This document shows, piece after piece, positions 53,737-62,555 of a stretch of DNA of 64,000 bases. The stretch is from Rhodobacteraceae bacterium UBA6197 (GTDB lineage: Bacteria; Pseudomonadota; Alphaproteobacteria; Rhodobacterales; Rhodobacteraceae). Made by a program: the position numbers and the translations under genes. Location of the stretch: the NCBI GenBank assembly GCA_002422085.1, contig DISZ01000019.1:345346-409345 (forward strand), read 5' to 3'. The notes below the pieces were generated by a model. The model ran no database searches. It saw only the letters and a program-made list of their open reading frames with translations, and was not told where the DNA came from. Position 1 is the stretch's first letter, and each line of letters starts with the position of its first letter.

Positions 53737-54724
53737 AAGCCTCGATGATCCGCGCGACAAGGGGGTGGCGCACGACATCTTTCGCGGTGAAATAATTGAA
53801 GCTGACCCCCTTGATCCGATCCAGGATCCGCTCGGCGTCGGCCAGGCCGCTGGCGGTGCCGCGCGGCAGGTCGATCTGGGTGCGGTCGCCGGTAATCACC
53901 ATTCGCGACCCCTGCCCCAGACGGGTCAAGAACATCTTCATCTGCATCGTGGTGGCGTTTTGCGCCTCGTCCAGAACCACGAAGGCGTTTGACAGCGTGC
54001 GGCCGCGCATGAAGGCCAGCGGGGCGATCTCGATGCGCTTTTCTTCCATCAGCTTGGCCAGTTGCTTTTGCGGCAGAAAGTCGTTCAGCGCGTCATAAAG
54101 CGGTTGCATGTAGGGATCGACCTTCTCCTTCATGTCACCGGGCAAAAAGCCAAGACGCTCGCCGGCCTCGACGGCGGGGCGCGACAGGATGATCTTGTCG
54201 ACATGGCCACCGATCAGCATGGTGACGCCCACCGCGACCGCCAGATAGGTCTTGCCAGTGCCTGCCGGGCCGATGCCGAAGCCCAGCTCATGGGTGAACA
54301 GGTTCTTGACATAGGCCTGCTGGGCCTCGGTGCGGGGTTCGACCTGCTTCTTGCGGGTGCGAATCTCGAAATGGCCGGCGGCGAACATTTCAAGTTGTTC
54401 GTCCAGCGGCACCGACTCGGCGCGAAACTCGCCCAAGCGGATCGCGGCGTCGATTTCGTCGGCATCGACCGGTCGGCCCTGTTCCAGCCGCGCATAAAGC
54501 GCCCCCAGAACCGCGCCCGCCTGCGCCCGAACGTCTGGCGCGCCGACCACCGCAAGATGATTTCCCCGGCGCAGGATATGCACCGAAAGCTTGTGCTCGA
54601 TCTGTGCCAGATTGCGGTCGAATTCGCCGCAAAGGTCGATCAGCAAACGATTGTCGGGGAATTCCAGAAGCGTCTCATGAGCTTCGGCGGAACGAGGCGG
54701 GGGGGTGATCGCGCTATAGCCCAT
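53708..54724 (-). CDS. phoH: PhoH-like ATPase
   Basis: A 338-aa PhoH/YbeZ family ATPase that partners YbeY. Walker A G-P-A-G-T-G-K-T-Y near residue 145, Walker B with V-V-L-D-E-A-Q-N-A-T near 245, and the G-D-R-T-Q-I-D-L-P motif near 275 are clear. An N-terminal KH-like region precedes the ATPase. It starts the operon phoH-ybeY-corC-lnt-metK; the usual first gene, miaB, is separated from it here by two exported-protein genes. Confidence 0.95.
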   Translation of the reverse strand: MGYSAITPPPRSAEAHETLLEFPDNRLLIDLCGEFDRNLAQIEHKLSVHILRRGNHLAVVGAPDVRAQAGAVLGALYARLEQGRPVDADEIDAAIRLGEFRAESVPLDEQLEMFAAGHFEIRTRKKQVEPRTEAQQAYVKNLFTHELGFGIGPAGTGKTYLAVAVGVTMLIGGHVDKIILSRPAVEAGERLGFLPGDMKEKVDPYMQPLYDALNDFLPQKQLAKLMEEKRIEIAPLAFMRGRTLSNAFVVLDEAQNATTMQMKMFLTRLGQGSRMVITGDRTQIDLPRGTASGLADAERILDRIKGVSFNYFTAKDVVRHPLVARIIEAYDRDDGAIG

Positions 54725-54889
54725 AACATCTCCCTGGCAGAGGGGTTGTATAGGTATGGTGGGGCCGATCCCTCTTTAACGCAAGCACTGGTTTTGAAGA
54801 AACAGGCCGGGGCTGGAAATTTCACCAGACTGTCAAGAAAACGGCCGCGCCATAAACCCAGCGCGGCCGCAAGATGCGATGCGGAAACC

Positions 54890-55207
54890 TCAGAGCGAGT
54901 CGCGGACGGACGAGCCCGCCTTGAATGGCCCGACGGCGGTGTTGGCCGGCCCGGCACCCGAACAGATCGGCTTGCCGTAATCGTCCAGCCGCGCCGAGAG
55001 ATAGCCCTCGACGCCATCGTCGATGATCCAGTGGTCGCACCCCTCGGGGTCGATCCAGATACCGGCCTTGAGCTGGCTGAGGTGTTTGGCGTCAAATCCG
55101 CCGTCAATCGACTTGTCGGGGCCGATCTCGGAAATGCCCTCGCCGCCCTCACAAGCGGCCAGCAGGCCAGCAGCGGCGATCAGCGCGAAGATGTGTTTCA
55201 TACCCAT
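54890..55207 (-). CDS. Lipoprotein sharing a domain with the adjacent OmpA-family protein
   Basis: A 105-aa lipoprotein (lipobox L-L-A-A-C, Cys at residue 19). Residues ~50-84 (I-W-I-D-P-E-G-C-D-H-W-I-I-D-D-G-V-E-G-Y) are clearly homologous to the N-terminal part of the OmpA-family protein encoded just upstream (I-W-I-D-P-D-G-C-E-H-W-A-M-D-D-G-A-E-G-Y). Both carry paired Cys that may form a disulfide. AAGGGG lies seven bases before the ATG at 55207. Eleven bases separate the two genes. Function unknown; outer-membrane or cell-envelope role likely. Confidence 0.75.
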   Translation of the reverse strand: MGMKHIFALIAAAGLLAACEGGEGISEIGPDKSIDGGFDAKHLSQLKAGIWIDPEGCDHWIIDDGVEGYLSARLDDYGKPICSGAGPANTAVGPFKAGSSVRDSL

Positions 55208-55218
55208 GTTCTTGCCCC

Positions 55219-55854
55219 TTACTTCACGCAGATGATTTCAACGCGGCGATTTTGCGCCATGCCGGCGGCGGTCGCGTTGGTCGCACGCGGGTTGCGTTCG
55301 CCATACCAGTTCACCGCCAGAACGCTGGCCCCGACGGCGTTCGCGACTTTCGCCACCGCAGTGGCGCGACGTTGCGACAGCTTCATGTTGTATTCATCCG
55401 AAGCGCGGCTGTCGGTGTGGCCGGTGATGATGTAGCTGCGCGCCTGCGCGTTGCGGAAAAAGTTCTCCAGCGTGGCGCGACCCGAGGCGGTGACGACCGA
55501 TTTGTCGGTCGCGAAAAGCTGGTCTGTCGGGATCACGCCGCAGACGTTGCGGTGGCACACCGGGCGCCCGTCGCGGGTCAGGCGGTTGTCCATATACCCC
55601 TCGGCCCCGTCATCCATCGCCCAGTGTTCGCAGCCGTCCGGGTCAATCCAGATCGTCGGAACATATTTCTCGCCATCGACCACGCCATTCGCCCGCGTCT
55701 TGGCATTGATCGACTGCTGGATGCCGCTTTGCGCAATCTGCGCGCCAAAGGTCACGTTCACCTCGGCCTGCGCCGCGCCAGCGGCGATCAGCAGCGCGCC
55801 GCCCGCAACGACCCGGGCAACCGCCCCGAGGGCATCGAAAATTGATTTGTTCAC
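55219..55854 (-). CDS. OmpA-family peptidoglycan-binding protein
   Basis: A 211-aa exported protein. I choose the GTG at 55854, which has GAGGAGG nine bases upstream and begins a good signal peptide (cleavage after A-Q-A). Residues ~55-95 form the W-I-D-P-D-G-C-E-H-W domain shared with the next gene; residues ~105-210 are an OmpA C-terminal domain with I-T-G-H-T-D-S-R-A and N-R-R-V-E-I, which binds peptidoglycan non-covalently. The upstream region is AT-rich and should hold the promoter. It may tether the lipoprotein or another envelope partner. Confidence 0.85.
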   Translation of the reverse strand: MNKSIFDALGAVARVVAGGALLIAAGAAQAEVNVTFGAQIAQSGIQQSINAKTRANGVVDGEKYVPTIWIDPDGCEHWAMDDGAEGYMDNRLTRDGRPVCHRNVCGVIPTDQLFATDKSVVTASGRATLENFFRNAQARSYIITGHTDSRASDEYNMKLSQRRATAVAKVANAVGASVLAVNWYGERNPRATNATAAGMAQNRRVEIICVK

Positions 55855-55884
55855 GGGCTGTCGCCTCCTCATGACACGCAAAAA

Positions 55885-55905
55885 CCCTGACGTAAAATCA
55901 GGGCG
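55885..55905. terminator. Short hairpin upstream of OmpA-family gene
   Basis: CCCTGA-N7-TCAGGG lies about 30 bases upstream of the start of the OmpA-family gene on the minus strand. It could be part of a leader or a weak terminator of miaB read-through. Not decisive. Confidence 0.3.
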
Positions 55906-56087
55906 GGCAAAGTTGACTTATTGAAACAAGTTAGCAAAATAGTGCGGTTTTGGAAGCAAAATCCACTATATATTGTGGCGCTACGGGCAACAAAACCTCT
56001 TTTGCGCGCAACAATTGCCATGCCGGAAACACATTCGCGCATTGCGCGAGCGCCGCCGCGCCAGAACACCCGACAACGGCGCCGGTT

Positions 56088-57422
56088 TCAGTTTTCCAGC
56101 AGCACGCCCGCGAGGGAATTGGGGCCACTTTCGGTGATTCTCACCCGCGCCAAGGTGCCGGGGGTCAGGTCGGGCCGGGTCACATGGACGGCATGCAGAT
56201 GGTCCGATTTGCCAACCCATTGGCCCGGCTGTCGGCCCGGCTTTTCAAACAGCACCCCAACCTCGCGCCCGACCATTGCCTCTTGGGCGGCGCGTTGCTG
56301 GCGCGTTATCAGCGCTTGCAGCGTTTGCAGGCGCGCGTCGGCCACATCGGCGGGCACTGGCGGGCGATCCGCGGCAGGCGTGCCGGGTCGGGCCGAGTAT
56401 TTGAAACTATAGGCCATGCCGTAGCCCACGGCGCGGATCAGATCCATCGTCGCGTCGAAATCGGCATCGGTTTCGCCGGGAAAGCCGACGATGAAGTCGC
56501 CCGACAGCAGGATGTCGGGGCGGGCGGCGCGGATCCGGTCGATCAGGCGCAGGTAGTCCTGGGCGCCATGCTTGCGGTTCATCGCCTTGAGGATGCGGTC
56601 GGACCCCGATTGCACCGGAAGATGCAGATAGGGCATCAGCTTTGGCTCGTCGCCATGCGCGGCGATCAGATCGTCTTCCATGTCGTTGGGGTGCGAGGTG
56701 GTGTAGCGGATCCGCGCCAACCCGTCGATCCGCGCCAATTCCCGCACCAACCGCGCAAACCCCCAGTCGGCGCCGTCGCGGGTGCCGTGGTAGGCGTTGA
56801 CGTTCTGGCCCAAAAGCGTGATCTCGCGCACGCCCTTGCCGATCAGCTTGCGCGCTTCGGTCAGGATTCGGTCCACCGGACGGCTGACCTCGGATCCGCG
56901 CGTATAGGGCACCACGCAAAAGGCGCAGAACTTGTCGCAGCCTTCCTGCACGGTCAGAAACGCGCTGGGGCGGGTGCTGGCGCTGGGGCGGTCGGGCAGA
57001 TGGTCGAACTTGTCTTCGGCCGGAAACTCGGTATCGACGGTCTTTTCACCGGCCTCGGCGGCGCGCGCCATCGCCGGCAGACGGTGGTAGCTTTGCGGTC
57101 CCACGACCATATCAACCAGAGGCATCCGGCGCAGGATCTCGGCGCCCTCGGCCTGCGCCACGCAGCCGGCCACGCCGATCTTCAGATCGGGGCGATCGAG
57201 CTTGAGCGGCTTGAGCCGCCCCAGATCCGAGTAGAGCTTTTCCGACGCCTTTTCGCGAATGTGGCAGGTGTTCAGCAACACCATGTCGGCCTCGGTCGCG
57301 TCCTCGGTCAGCACATAGCCCTCGGCGCCCATCGCCTCGGCCATGCGTTCGCTGTCATAGACGTTCATCTGGCAGCCGTAGGTCTTGATATGCAGCTTCT
57401 TGGGCTGTTGGGGGTCCGACAT
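56088..57422 (-). CDS. miaB: tRNA-2-methylthio-N6-dimethylallyladenosine synthase
   Basis: A 444-aa radical-SAM methylthiotransferase modifying A37 of tRNAs. N-terminal UPF0004 domain with Cys in [15 protein letters not shown] and G-V-A-G-C-V-A-Q (second 4Fe-4S cluster); radical-[11 protein letters not shown] near residue 155; C-terminal TRAM domain. The ATG at 57422 is preferred; the upstream frame is noise. In many Proteobacteria miaB heads miaB-phoH-ybeY-corC-lnt; here two envelope genes and an AT-rich gap intervene. Confidence 0.96.
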   Translation of the reverse strand: MSDPQQPKKLHIKTYGCQMNVYDSERMAEAMGAEGYVLTEDATEADMVLLNTCHIREKASEKLYSDLGRLKPLKLDRPDLKIGVAGCVAQAEGAEILRRMPLVDMVVGPQSYHRLPAMARAAEAGEKTVDTEFPAEDKFDHLPDRPSASTRPSAFLTVQEGCDKFCAFCVVPYTRGSEVSRPVDRILTEARKLIGKGVREITLLGQNVNAYHGTRDGADWGFARLVRELARIDGLARIRYTTSHPNDMEDDLIAAHGDEPKLMPYLHLPVQSGSDRILKAMNRKHGAQDYLRLIDRIRAARPDILLSGDFIVGFPGETDADFDATMDLIRAVGYGMAYSFKYSARPGTPAADRPPVPADVADARLQTLQALITRQQRAAQEAMVGREVGVLFEKPGRQPGQWVGKSDHLHAVHVTRPDLTPGTLARVRITESGPNSLAGVLLEN

Positions 57423-57540
57423 CGGGGTCACCTTTCGCACGTGGCGCCTGATACCGCACAACGGGGCCACCCCGCAACCCGGGCGCCGCTTGCAATCGGC
57501 GGCAGGTTGACCGATCTTGGCGAAAACAAGTGGGTCGGGC

Positions 57541-58413
57541 ATGGATTACGCGTCACTCGAGGCTTTTCTGGACAAGGGCAAGGCGGTGCTGGCCCAAAGC
57601 CCGCTGGCGCTGATCCTGATCGAGGATCTGGTCGAGGTCGACAGCACGATCCGCCACCATCTGGCGGCCGGATTCCGCACCGTGTTGGTGTTTGCGCCGC
57701 CGGCGCTGGAACTGCCCGAAGATCTGGCGGCATTGGTGCACCGCGTGCCCTTCAACATGCACGCCCGCGATGCGCTGACAGCTGCGATCAATCCGGTCAT
57801 CGCCGCCTGTCCTGAAACGACATGGCTTTACTACTGTTACAACGCGGAATACCTGTTCTATCCGTTCTGCGAGGCGCGCAATGTGCGTGAATTGCTGGCC
57901 TTTCATACCGAAGAACGGCGCGATGCGATGTTGACCTATGTGGTCGACCTCTATGCGCCAGACCTTGGACGCAACCCCAATGCGGTCAACCTGACCGAGG
58001 CGATGATGGATCGGTCGGGCTATTACGCGCTGGCGCGCCCCGACCCGGCCAATGGCAACCTGCCCAAGGAACGTCAGCTGGATTTCTACGGCGGGCTGCG
58101 CTGGCGGTTTGAGGAACACGTCCCCTGGGCCCGGCGCAAGATCGACCGGATTGCCCTGTTTCGGGCGCAAAAGGGGCTGCAATTGCGCCCCGATCACACG
58201 TTCAACATCGAGGAATACAACACCTATGCCTGCCCTTGGCACCACAATCTGACTGCGGTCATCGCGTCGTTCCGGGTCGCCAAGGCGCTCAAGTTCAATC
58301 CCGGCTCGACCTTCAATATCCAAAGCTTCAACTGGTTCAATTCGGTCCCGTTTGAATGGCAATCGCAGCAACTCATGGATCTGGGGCTGATGGAGCCGGG
58401 CCAGTGGTTCTAG
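57541..58413 (+). CDS. Conserved protein, possibly glycosyltransferase-2-like
   Basis: A 290-aa soluble protein with no signal peptide. I recognise it as a type common in Rhodobacteraceae that is often labelled glycosyltransferase family 2, but no clear GT-A D-x-D is visible. Conserved-looking blocks are [44 protein letters not shown], and the C-terminal [13 protein letters not shown]. Very aromatic and His-rich. It is divergent from miaB. Start ATG at 57541; an upstream TTG is a weak alternative. Function uncertain. Confidence 0.6.
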   Translation: MDYASLEAFLDKGKAVLAQSPLALILIEDLVEVDSTIRHHLAAGFRTVLVFAPPALELPEDLAALVHRVPFNMHARDALTAAINPVIAACPETTWLYYCYNAEYLFYPFCEARNVRELLAFHTEERRDAMLTYVVDLYAPDLGRNPNAVNLTEAMMDRSGYYALARPDPANGNLPKERQLDFYGGLRWRFEEHVPWARRKIDRIALFRAQKGLQLRPDHTFNIEEYNTYACPWHHNLTAVIASFRVAKALKFNPGSTFNIQSFNWFNSVPFEWQSQQLMDLGLMEPGQWF

Positions 58414-58480
58414 ACGCGCGGGCCTGATCGCCCTGCCGCCAAGATCGTGCGAGCGGCACGGGCAGAGTGACAGCCAGCGT

Positions 58481-58557
58481 GGGGGCCAGACGCCCCGTGC
58501 CAGAGCTGGGGGCCAGACTTGGGGGCCAGACTTGGGGCCGCACCTGGGCGCCAGACG
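58481..58557. repeat. Short G-rich imperfect tandem repeats
   Basis: TGGGGGCCAGAC(TT) occurs about four times, exact at 58480-58491, 58507-58518 and 58520-58531, with a diverged copy (GGGCGCCAGAC) at 58546-58556. It lies in the 222-bp gap between the conserved protein and the decayed oxidoreductase. No function evident. Confidence 0.6.
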
Positions 58558-58635
58558 GTCGATCCCCCCGCCCCAGCTTTTCACATCAATCCCCGTGCCA
58601 GAGCCCGGACCCCGCGGCGCCTTGGCCGGCAAAAG

Positions 58636-59657
58636 CTAGCGGTAGTCGACCCAGATCGCCCCCTGCTCGGCCGAGCGCACGCAGTTCTCAACCCAACGCA
58701 CCCCCTCGACGCCAGCCTCGATCCCCGGAAAACGCAGATCCTTTGGCGCGGCGGGCTGGCCGGTATCGGCGGCCTCCATCGCCAACGCATAGCGGTAGTA
58801 GAGGTTCGCCCAAGCCTCGAACAGCCCTTCAGGATGGCCGCCGCTGATCCGATCATCGACCCGGCACTGATCGCGCTTGATCAGACGGTCCCGAAGGCAC
58901 CGCCCTCGTATTCCATCAACGTCATGGCGTTGTCTTCCAGCGGCGCGCGCGATTTGACGAAGCTCTGACGTGCGCACAGCAGCCGTTTGATTCGAAGGTC
59001 GGGGCAGATCACCTCGGACAGGCAAAGCGGATGCGTGCCGATATCGCCCAACACATAGGACGGCCCCGCAAAACGCGGGTCCACCCGCCAGCGCGCGGCC
59101 GGGTTGGTCCGTTCCGCCGCCTCGTTGTGAAAACCGTGCGCGAATTGCAGATTCACCAGACGAATTTCGTCCAAGACCCCTGCCGCCACCAGCGCGCGCG
59201 CCTCGTCGATCATCTGATAGCCCGCATAGCCATAGGCCACCCCCACGATCAGACCGCGCGCCGTCGCAAGGCGCTGAAGCTCTTGTGCCTCGCTCAGCGC
59301 GAATGTCAGTGGCTTTTCGCAGACCACATGAAGGCCCTGCTCCAGCGCCGACTTGGTGATTTCGTAATGGGTGTTGTTGGGGGTGGCGATCGACACCGCG
59401 CGGATGCCGTCGGGGCGCGCCGCCTCGGCGGCGAACATTGTGCGGTAGTCGGCATAGCAGCGGTCGGGCGCCACCCCCAGATCTGTGCCAAAGGCGCGGC
59501 CGCGTTCGGGGTCAAGGTCGAAGGCCCCGGCCAGAAGGTCGAAATAGCCGTCGCGCAACGCCGCCGAGCGGTGGCTATAGCCGATCTGGCTGTCGCGGCC
59601 ACCGCCGACCATGCCCCAGCGGATGGCCGATTTGGTCAGGCGTTCACCGTTTATCAT
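58636..59657 (-). pseudogene. Decayed Gfo/Idh/MocA oxidoreductase
   Basis: The 5' part (59657 to 58881) encodes a good Gfo/Idh/MocA N-terminal half: Rossmann W-G-M-V-G-G-G-R-D-S near residue 14, then V-C-E-K-P-L-T-F, G-V-A-Y-G-Y and L-G-D-I-G-T-H-P. It stops at TGA 58881-58883 just after G-G-A-F-G-T-V. The expected C-terminal end (G-G-H-P-E-G-L-F-E-A-W-A-N-L-Y) resumes in another frame at about 58860-58639. Roughly 90-100 codons of the middle are missing, so this is a deletion with frameshift rather than a sequencing slip. GGAGAA precedes the ATG. Neighbour codon use is normal. Confidence 0.85.
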
Positions 59658-60035
59658 CTTGGTTCTCCGGGTTTGGGATCGGGCGTCTGGGGCAGGTGTG
59701 GCTGCCATAGCGGCAGATTGGGGTTGTGCAGATCGTCTACAGCCCCGCAACACAGGGCCAAGTGCAAGCAAGGTCATGGCCAAGGCTCGCGTCGGGGCGC
59801 AGCCGCGTCTGGCACGACAGTTAGCCGATCAGGGGCCCGGTTTCAAAGCGGTGTGTTGCGGGGAACCCCTCAAGACAGCGGTTGCGCGCGGCAGGCCACC
59901 AGCACTGGCGAATTGGAGCGCGGGCGTGGCAGGCTCATTGTCCGATCAAAAGAATCAGGCTTTACAAATCCGAGTCTTTCACTCAGATTACCGCCAGACC
60001 TTCACCGCGTGTCGCGCCAGAAACAGGAGACCGGA
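59658..60035. other. Intergenic region, 378 bp, upstream of hemP pair
   Basis: This stretch lies between the decayed oxidoreductase (minus) and the hemP gene pair (plus). No coding ORF is convincing. A possible promoter for hemP is TTTACA (59961-59966), 17 bases, CAGATT (59984-59989). I do not see a clear iron-box palindrome, though the AT-rich part near 59940-59995 would be the place. Confidence 0.45.
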
Positions 60036-60197
60036 ATGCCCCCCTTTCCGCCGCCCGCTGCCATGCCTCGGGCCAGCCAATCCCCGCAAGACTCGCGGTT
60101 CAGCCTGCGCGACATCGTGCAAGCCCTCTGCACCGAACCTTGCTCCAGCCCAAACGAGCTTGAACTGTTGCTGGACCGCATTGAGAGAAAACCATGA
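60036..60197 (+). CDS. 53-aa ORF coupled to hemP
   Basis: A 53-aa ORF with a strong AGGAGA six bases before its ATG, ending in a stop that overlaps the hemP ATG by four bases (ATGA). The first half is Pro-rich; the second half (F-S-L-R-D-I-V-Q-A-L-C..N-E-L-E-L-L-L-D-R-I-E) is predicted helical. I do not recognise it. The coupling suggests it is either a real small protein of heme metabolism or a leader ORF that sets hemP translation. Confidence 0.5.
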   Translation: MPPFPPPAAMPRASQSPQDSRFSLRDIVQALCTEPCSSPNELELLLDRIERKP

Positions 60198-60343
60198 GCG
60201 TAAACCAGACTTTCCTCACCGCACTGCCCGCCCATGAGGCCGCCGTGCTTACGGCGGGCGGAAATCAGGCGCATATCGTGCTGAACGATCAGGTCTATAC
60301 GCTGCGCATCACCAGAGCGGGCAAGCTGATCCTGACGAAGTGA
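60194..60343 (+). CDS. hemP: Hemin uptake protein HemP
   Basis: A 49-aa HemP-family protein: the C-terminal block I-V-L-N-D-Q-V-Y-T-L-R-I-T-R-A-G-K-L-I-L-T-K is the complete family signature (Y-x-L-R-x-T-R-x-G-K-L-I-L-T-K). HemP proteins are small cytoplasmic proteins made under iron limitation; in some bacteria they promote expression of heme receptors. No heme receptor or transporter is nearby, so it acts at a distance. Too short for most ORF callers. It is translationally coupled to the 53-aa ORF and ends four bases before the tRNA-Gly. Confidence 0.9.
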   Translation: MSVNQTFLTALPAHEAAVLTAGGNQAHIVLNDQVYTLRITRAGKLILTK

Positions 60344-60346
60344 GGC

Positions 60347-60420
60347 TGGAGCGGGTGATGGGAATCGAACCCACGTATTCAGCTTGGAAGGCTGCTGCTC
60401 TACCATTGAGCTACACCCGC
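60347..60420 (-). tRNA. tRNA-Gly (anticodon TCC)
   Basis: On the minus strand a 74-nt cloverleaf: acceptor GCGGGTG with CACCCGC, D arm TAGCTCAATGGTAGAGC, anticodon loop CTTCCAA, T arm GGTTCGATTCC, and an encoded CCA. It reads GGA (and GGG by wobble). It is convergent with hemP and upstream of the metallophosphatase gene on the opposite side. Confidence 0.95.
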
Positions 60421-60501
60421 GTGGCCCCGGTATAAGCCGCGCCGAGGGCGAAAGGCAAGATCCCTTGCCGACGCAAGGTTCCAGTTGTCGGCCCGGCTGG
60501 A

Positions 60502-60524
60502 CCGGACCGGCAGAACCGGTCCGG
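60502..60524 (-). terminator. Hairpin after 5'-nucleotidase gene
   Basis: CCGGACCGG-CAGAA-CCGGTCCGG is a 9-bp perfect stem, 18 bases beyond the stop of the minus-strand metallophosphatase. T-run absent; terminator-like. Confidence 0.55.
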
Positions 60525-60542
60525 CCCTTGTCTGAAAAGCGC

Positions 60543-62063
60543 CTACTGACCGACAGTCTTGATCCGGCCTTCGACGGTGTTGGTGACCTTGCCCATCGCT
60601 GCGACGTACTCCATCACGTCATTGGCCATCAGGTTGCCATTGCCCGCGTTGACCAGCACCTTGCCGCCGCCAAGGGCGCCATAGCCGTCACCGCCGCCCA
60701 GCATGTAGTCATTGGTGGCAACCTTGTAGACCTTGTTCAGATCCAGATCCGCACCGCCGACCGTGACCGAGGCCACCCGCGCACCCGCCGGTGCCGAGGG
60801 GTCATAGACCACGGCAAGGCCCGCGACCTGCGGGAATCGGCCCGCGCCTTTTTCAACCTGACTAAAGCCGTTCTCCAGCGCGGCCAGAACCTGACTGCCG
60901 GGGATCTCGGTGACAACGGTGACGTTGCCGAAGGGCAGCTCGGTCAGGATATCGCGGCGCGTCAGCTTGGTGCCCGCATCATAGGTTCGGTCGGCGCGGA
61001 TGCCGCCACCGTTGGTGATCGTGATATCGGCCCCGGTCGCGGCCTTCATCGCATCGGCAATCAGGTTGCCCACGGCGGATTCCTCGGCCCGCACCACATT
61101 GCGCCGCGAATCAAGCGCCACCTCGGCGACGCCAATCTCGATGTTCAGGCTTTCATCAAGCTTGGTCTGGAACCCATCCGCCATCGCCTGCGATTCCGGG
61201 TCCGGCGTGACGGTCAGCGTGTCGATAAAGCGAAACTGCGGCGTCCAGCTCAGCGTGCGCTTGCCGTCTTTTTCGCCCAGCTCGATGTTCAGATCGACCG
61301 GCGAAAGATAGCGCCCGTCGATCGACGTTTCGACATAGGCGGTGATCCCGTCATAGGCGGTGGCGTAGGAATGGTCATCGCCCGACATGATGACATCGAA
61401 CGCATGGCTCTTGATCAGTTCGCGGTCGTTGGACTGATCGGTCTGCACCACGCCAACCACCAGATCGGCGCCGTCATCGCGCGCGGCGCGGGCGGCGGCA
61501 ATCGCGGTCTCGACGGTCGGCAGGAAGATCAGATCACCCGAGCTGGACACTTCGGGCGTGGTATCTTGCGCCACGGGGATCAGCGCAACCTTCAGCCCGG
61601 CCACCTCCTTGACCATCACGCCGTTCAACCCCGGCACCGCCGAGCCATCGGCGTTGGTGATGTTGATCGCCGCCCAGGGGTATTTCGATGCGGCCATCTT
61701 TTCGGCAAAGTTTCCCGGGCCAAAGTCGAATTCGTGGTTGCCCGGAACCGCAATGTCGAAGGGTTCGAGGTTGGTCATGTCGATCGTGTTCTGACCCTTG
61801 TCAAAACCCGACAGGATCGAGGGCGACAGCATATCGCCATCAAACACATAAAGCGTATTCGGGTTTGCCGCGCGTTCGGCCCTGGCCACGGCATTCAGCC
61901 GCGCAAAACCGCCGCGCCCGCTGTCATCGGCAAAGTTATAGACATCGCCAACACCGAGGATGGTCAGCTTGACCGTTTCGGCAACGGCCGGTGTCATGGC
62001 CATGGTGCCAAGGGCGCTGGCGCCCAAAAGCATGGCCGCTAGGCGGTAAACCGGGGTGCTCAT
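60543..62063 (-). CDS. Periplasmic 5'-nucleotidase/metallophosphatase (UshA-like)
   Basis: A 506-aa exported enzyme of the 5'-nucleotidase family. Signal peptide at residues 1-28 (A-V-A-E). N-terminal metallophosphoesterase with L-G-V-G-D-V-Y, F-D-G-D-M-L, G-N-H-E-F-D-F-G (Asn-His-Glu) and G-D-D-H-S; C-terminal 5'-nucleotidase domain with G-N-L-I-A-D-A-M, T-N-G-G-G-I-R and T-N-D-Y-M-L-G-G-G-D-G-Y. The first ligand motif reads G-V-G-D-V-Y rather than the usual D-x-H-G, a possible loss of one metal ligand. AAGGAGAG precedes the ATG at 62063. It likely releases phosphate from nucleotides in the periplasm. Confidence 0.9.
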   Translation of the reverse strand: MSTPVYRLAAMLLGASALGTMAMTPAVAETVKLTILGVGDVYNFADDSGRGGFARLNAVARAERAANPNTLYVFDGDMLSPSILSGFDKGQNTIDMTNLEPFDIAVPGNHEFDFGPGNFAEKMAASKYPWAAINITNADGSAVPGLNGVMVKEVAGLKVALIPVAQDTTPEVSSSGDLIFLPTVETAIAAARAARDDGADLVVGVVQTDQSNDRELIKSHAFDVIMSGDDHSYATAYDGITAYVETSIDGRYLSPVDLNIELGEKDGKRTLSWTPQFRFIDTLTVTPDPESQAMADGFQTKLDESLNIEIGVAEVALDSRRNVVRAEESAVGNLIADAMKAATGADITITNGGGIRADRTYDAGTKLTRRDILTELPFGNVTVVTEIPGSQVLAALENGFSQVEKGAGRFPQVAGLAVVYDPSAPAGARVASVTVGGADLDLNKVYKVATNDYMLGGGDGYGALGGGKVLVNAGNGNLMANDVMEYVAAMGKVTNTVEGRIKTVGQ

Positions 62064-62216
62064 CGATACTCTCCTTTTGGACGTTCTCTGCCCGATCATT
62101 GCGCCGCACCGGCGCAGAGTCAAAGCCCTGATACCCGCGCGGGGTAACGTCACGATAACGCGCAAGGCCAAACGCAAGGCATTGACCGGAAAACGGTCCC
62201 GGTGCATGTCAGGCGG

Positions 62217-62555
62217 ATGCTGATCTACAAGATATTCCGCCGCCCCGAATGGGATGCGTTCCGCGCCGCAGGGCAAACTCTGGGCGCCCCGGTCGATCTG
62301 ACCGACGGATACGTCCATTTCTCGACAGGAACGCAGGTGGTGGAAACCGCCGCGCGCCATTTTGACGGCGAATCCGATCTGGTTCTGGTGGCCTTCGACG
62401 CCGAAACATTGGGGCCGTCGCTGAAGTGGGAGCCCTCGCGCGGGGGGGCGCTCTTTCCGCATCTCTATCGCGCCTTGGCGCTCTCGGAAGTGGTCTGGGA
62501 CAAATCCCTGCCACTGGGTGTCAGTGGCCATATCTTCCCGAAGGGGCCGCTGTGA
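62217..62555 (+). CDS. DUF952 domain-containing protein
   Basis: A 112-aa cytoplasmic protein matching the DUF952 family: L-I-Y-K-I-F near the start, [15 protein letters not shown] in the middle, and F-P-H-L-Y-R-A-L near the end. No known function. The ATG at 62217 is preferred to the GTG at 62202 because the family begins at this point. Its stop overlaps the pyrD GTG by four bases (GTGA), a pairing often seen in Rhodobacteraceae. Confidence 0.85.
   Translation: MLIYKIFRRPEWDAFRAAGQTLGAPVDLTDGYVHFSTGTQVVETAARHFDGESDLVLVAFDAETLGPSLKWEPSRGGALFPHLYRALALSEVVWDKSLPLGVSGHIFPKGPL

Noticed and set aside
59031..60197. A 388-codon plus-strand frame ending at the hemP start
   Set aside because: Most of it is antisense to the decayed oxidoreductase. 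Only its last 53 codons, which have their own ribosome site, are kept as a feature.
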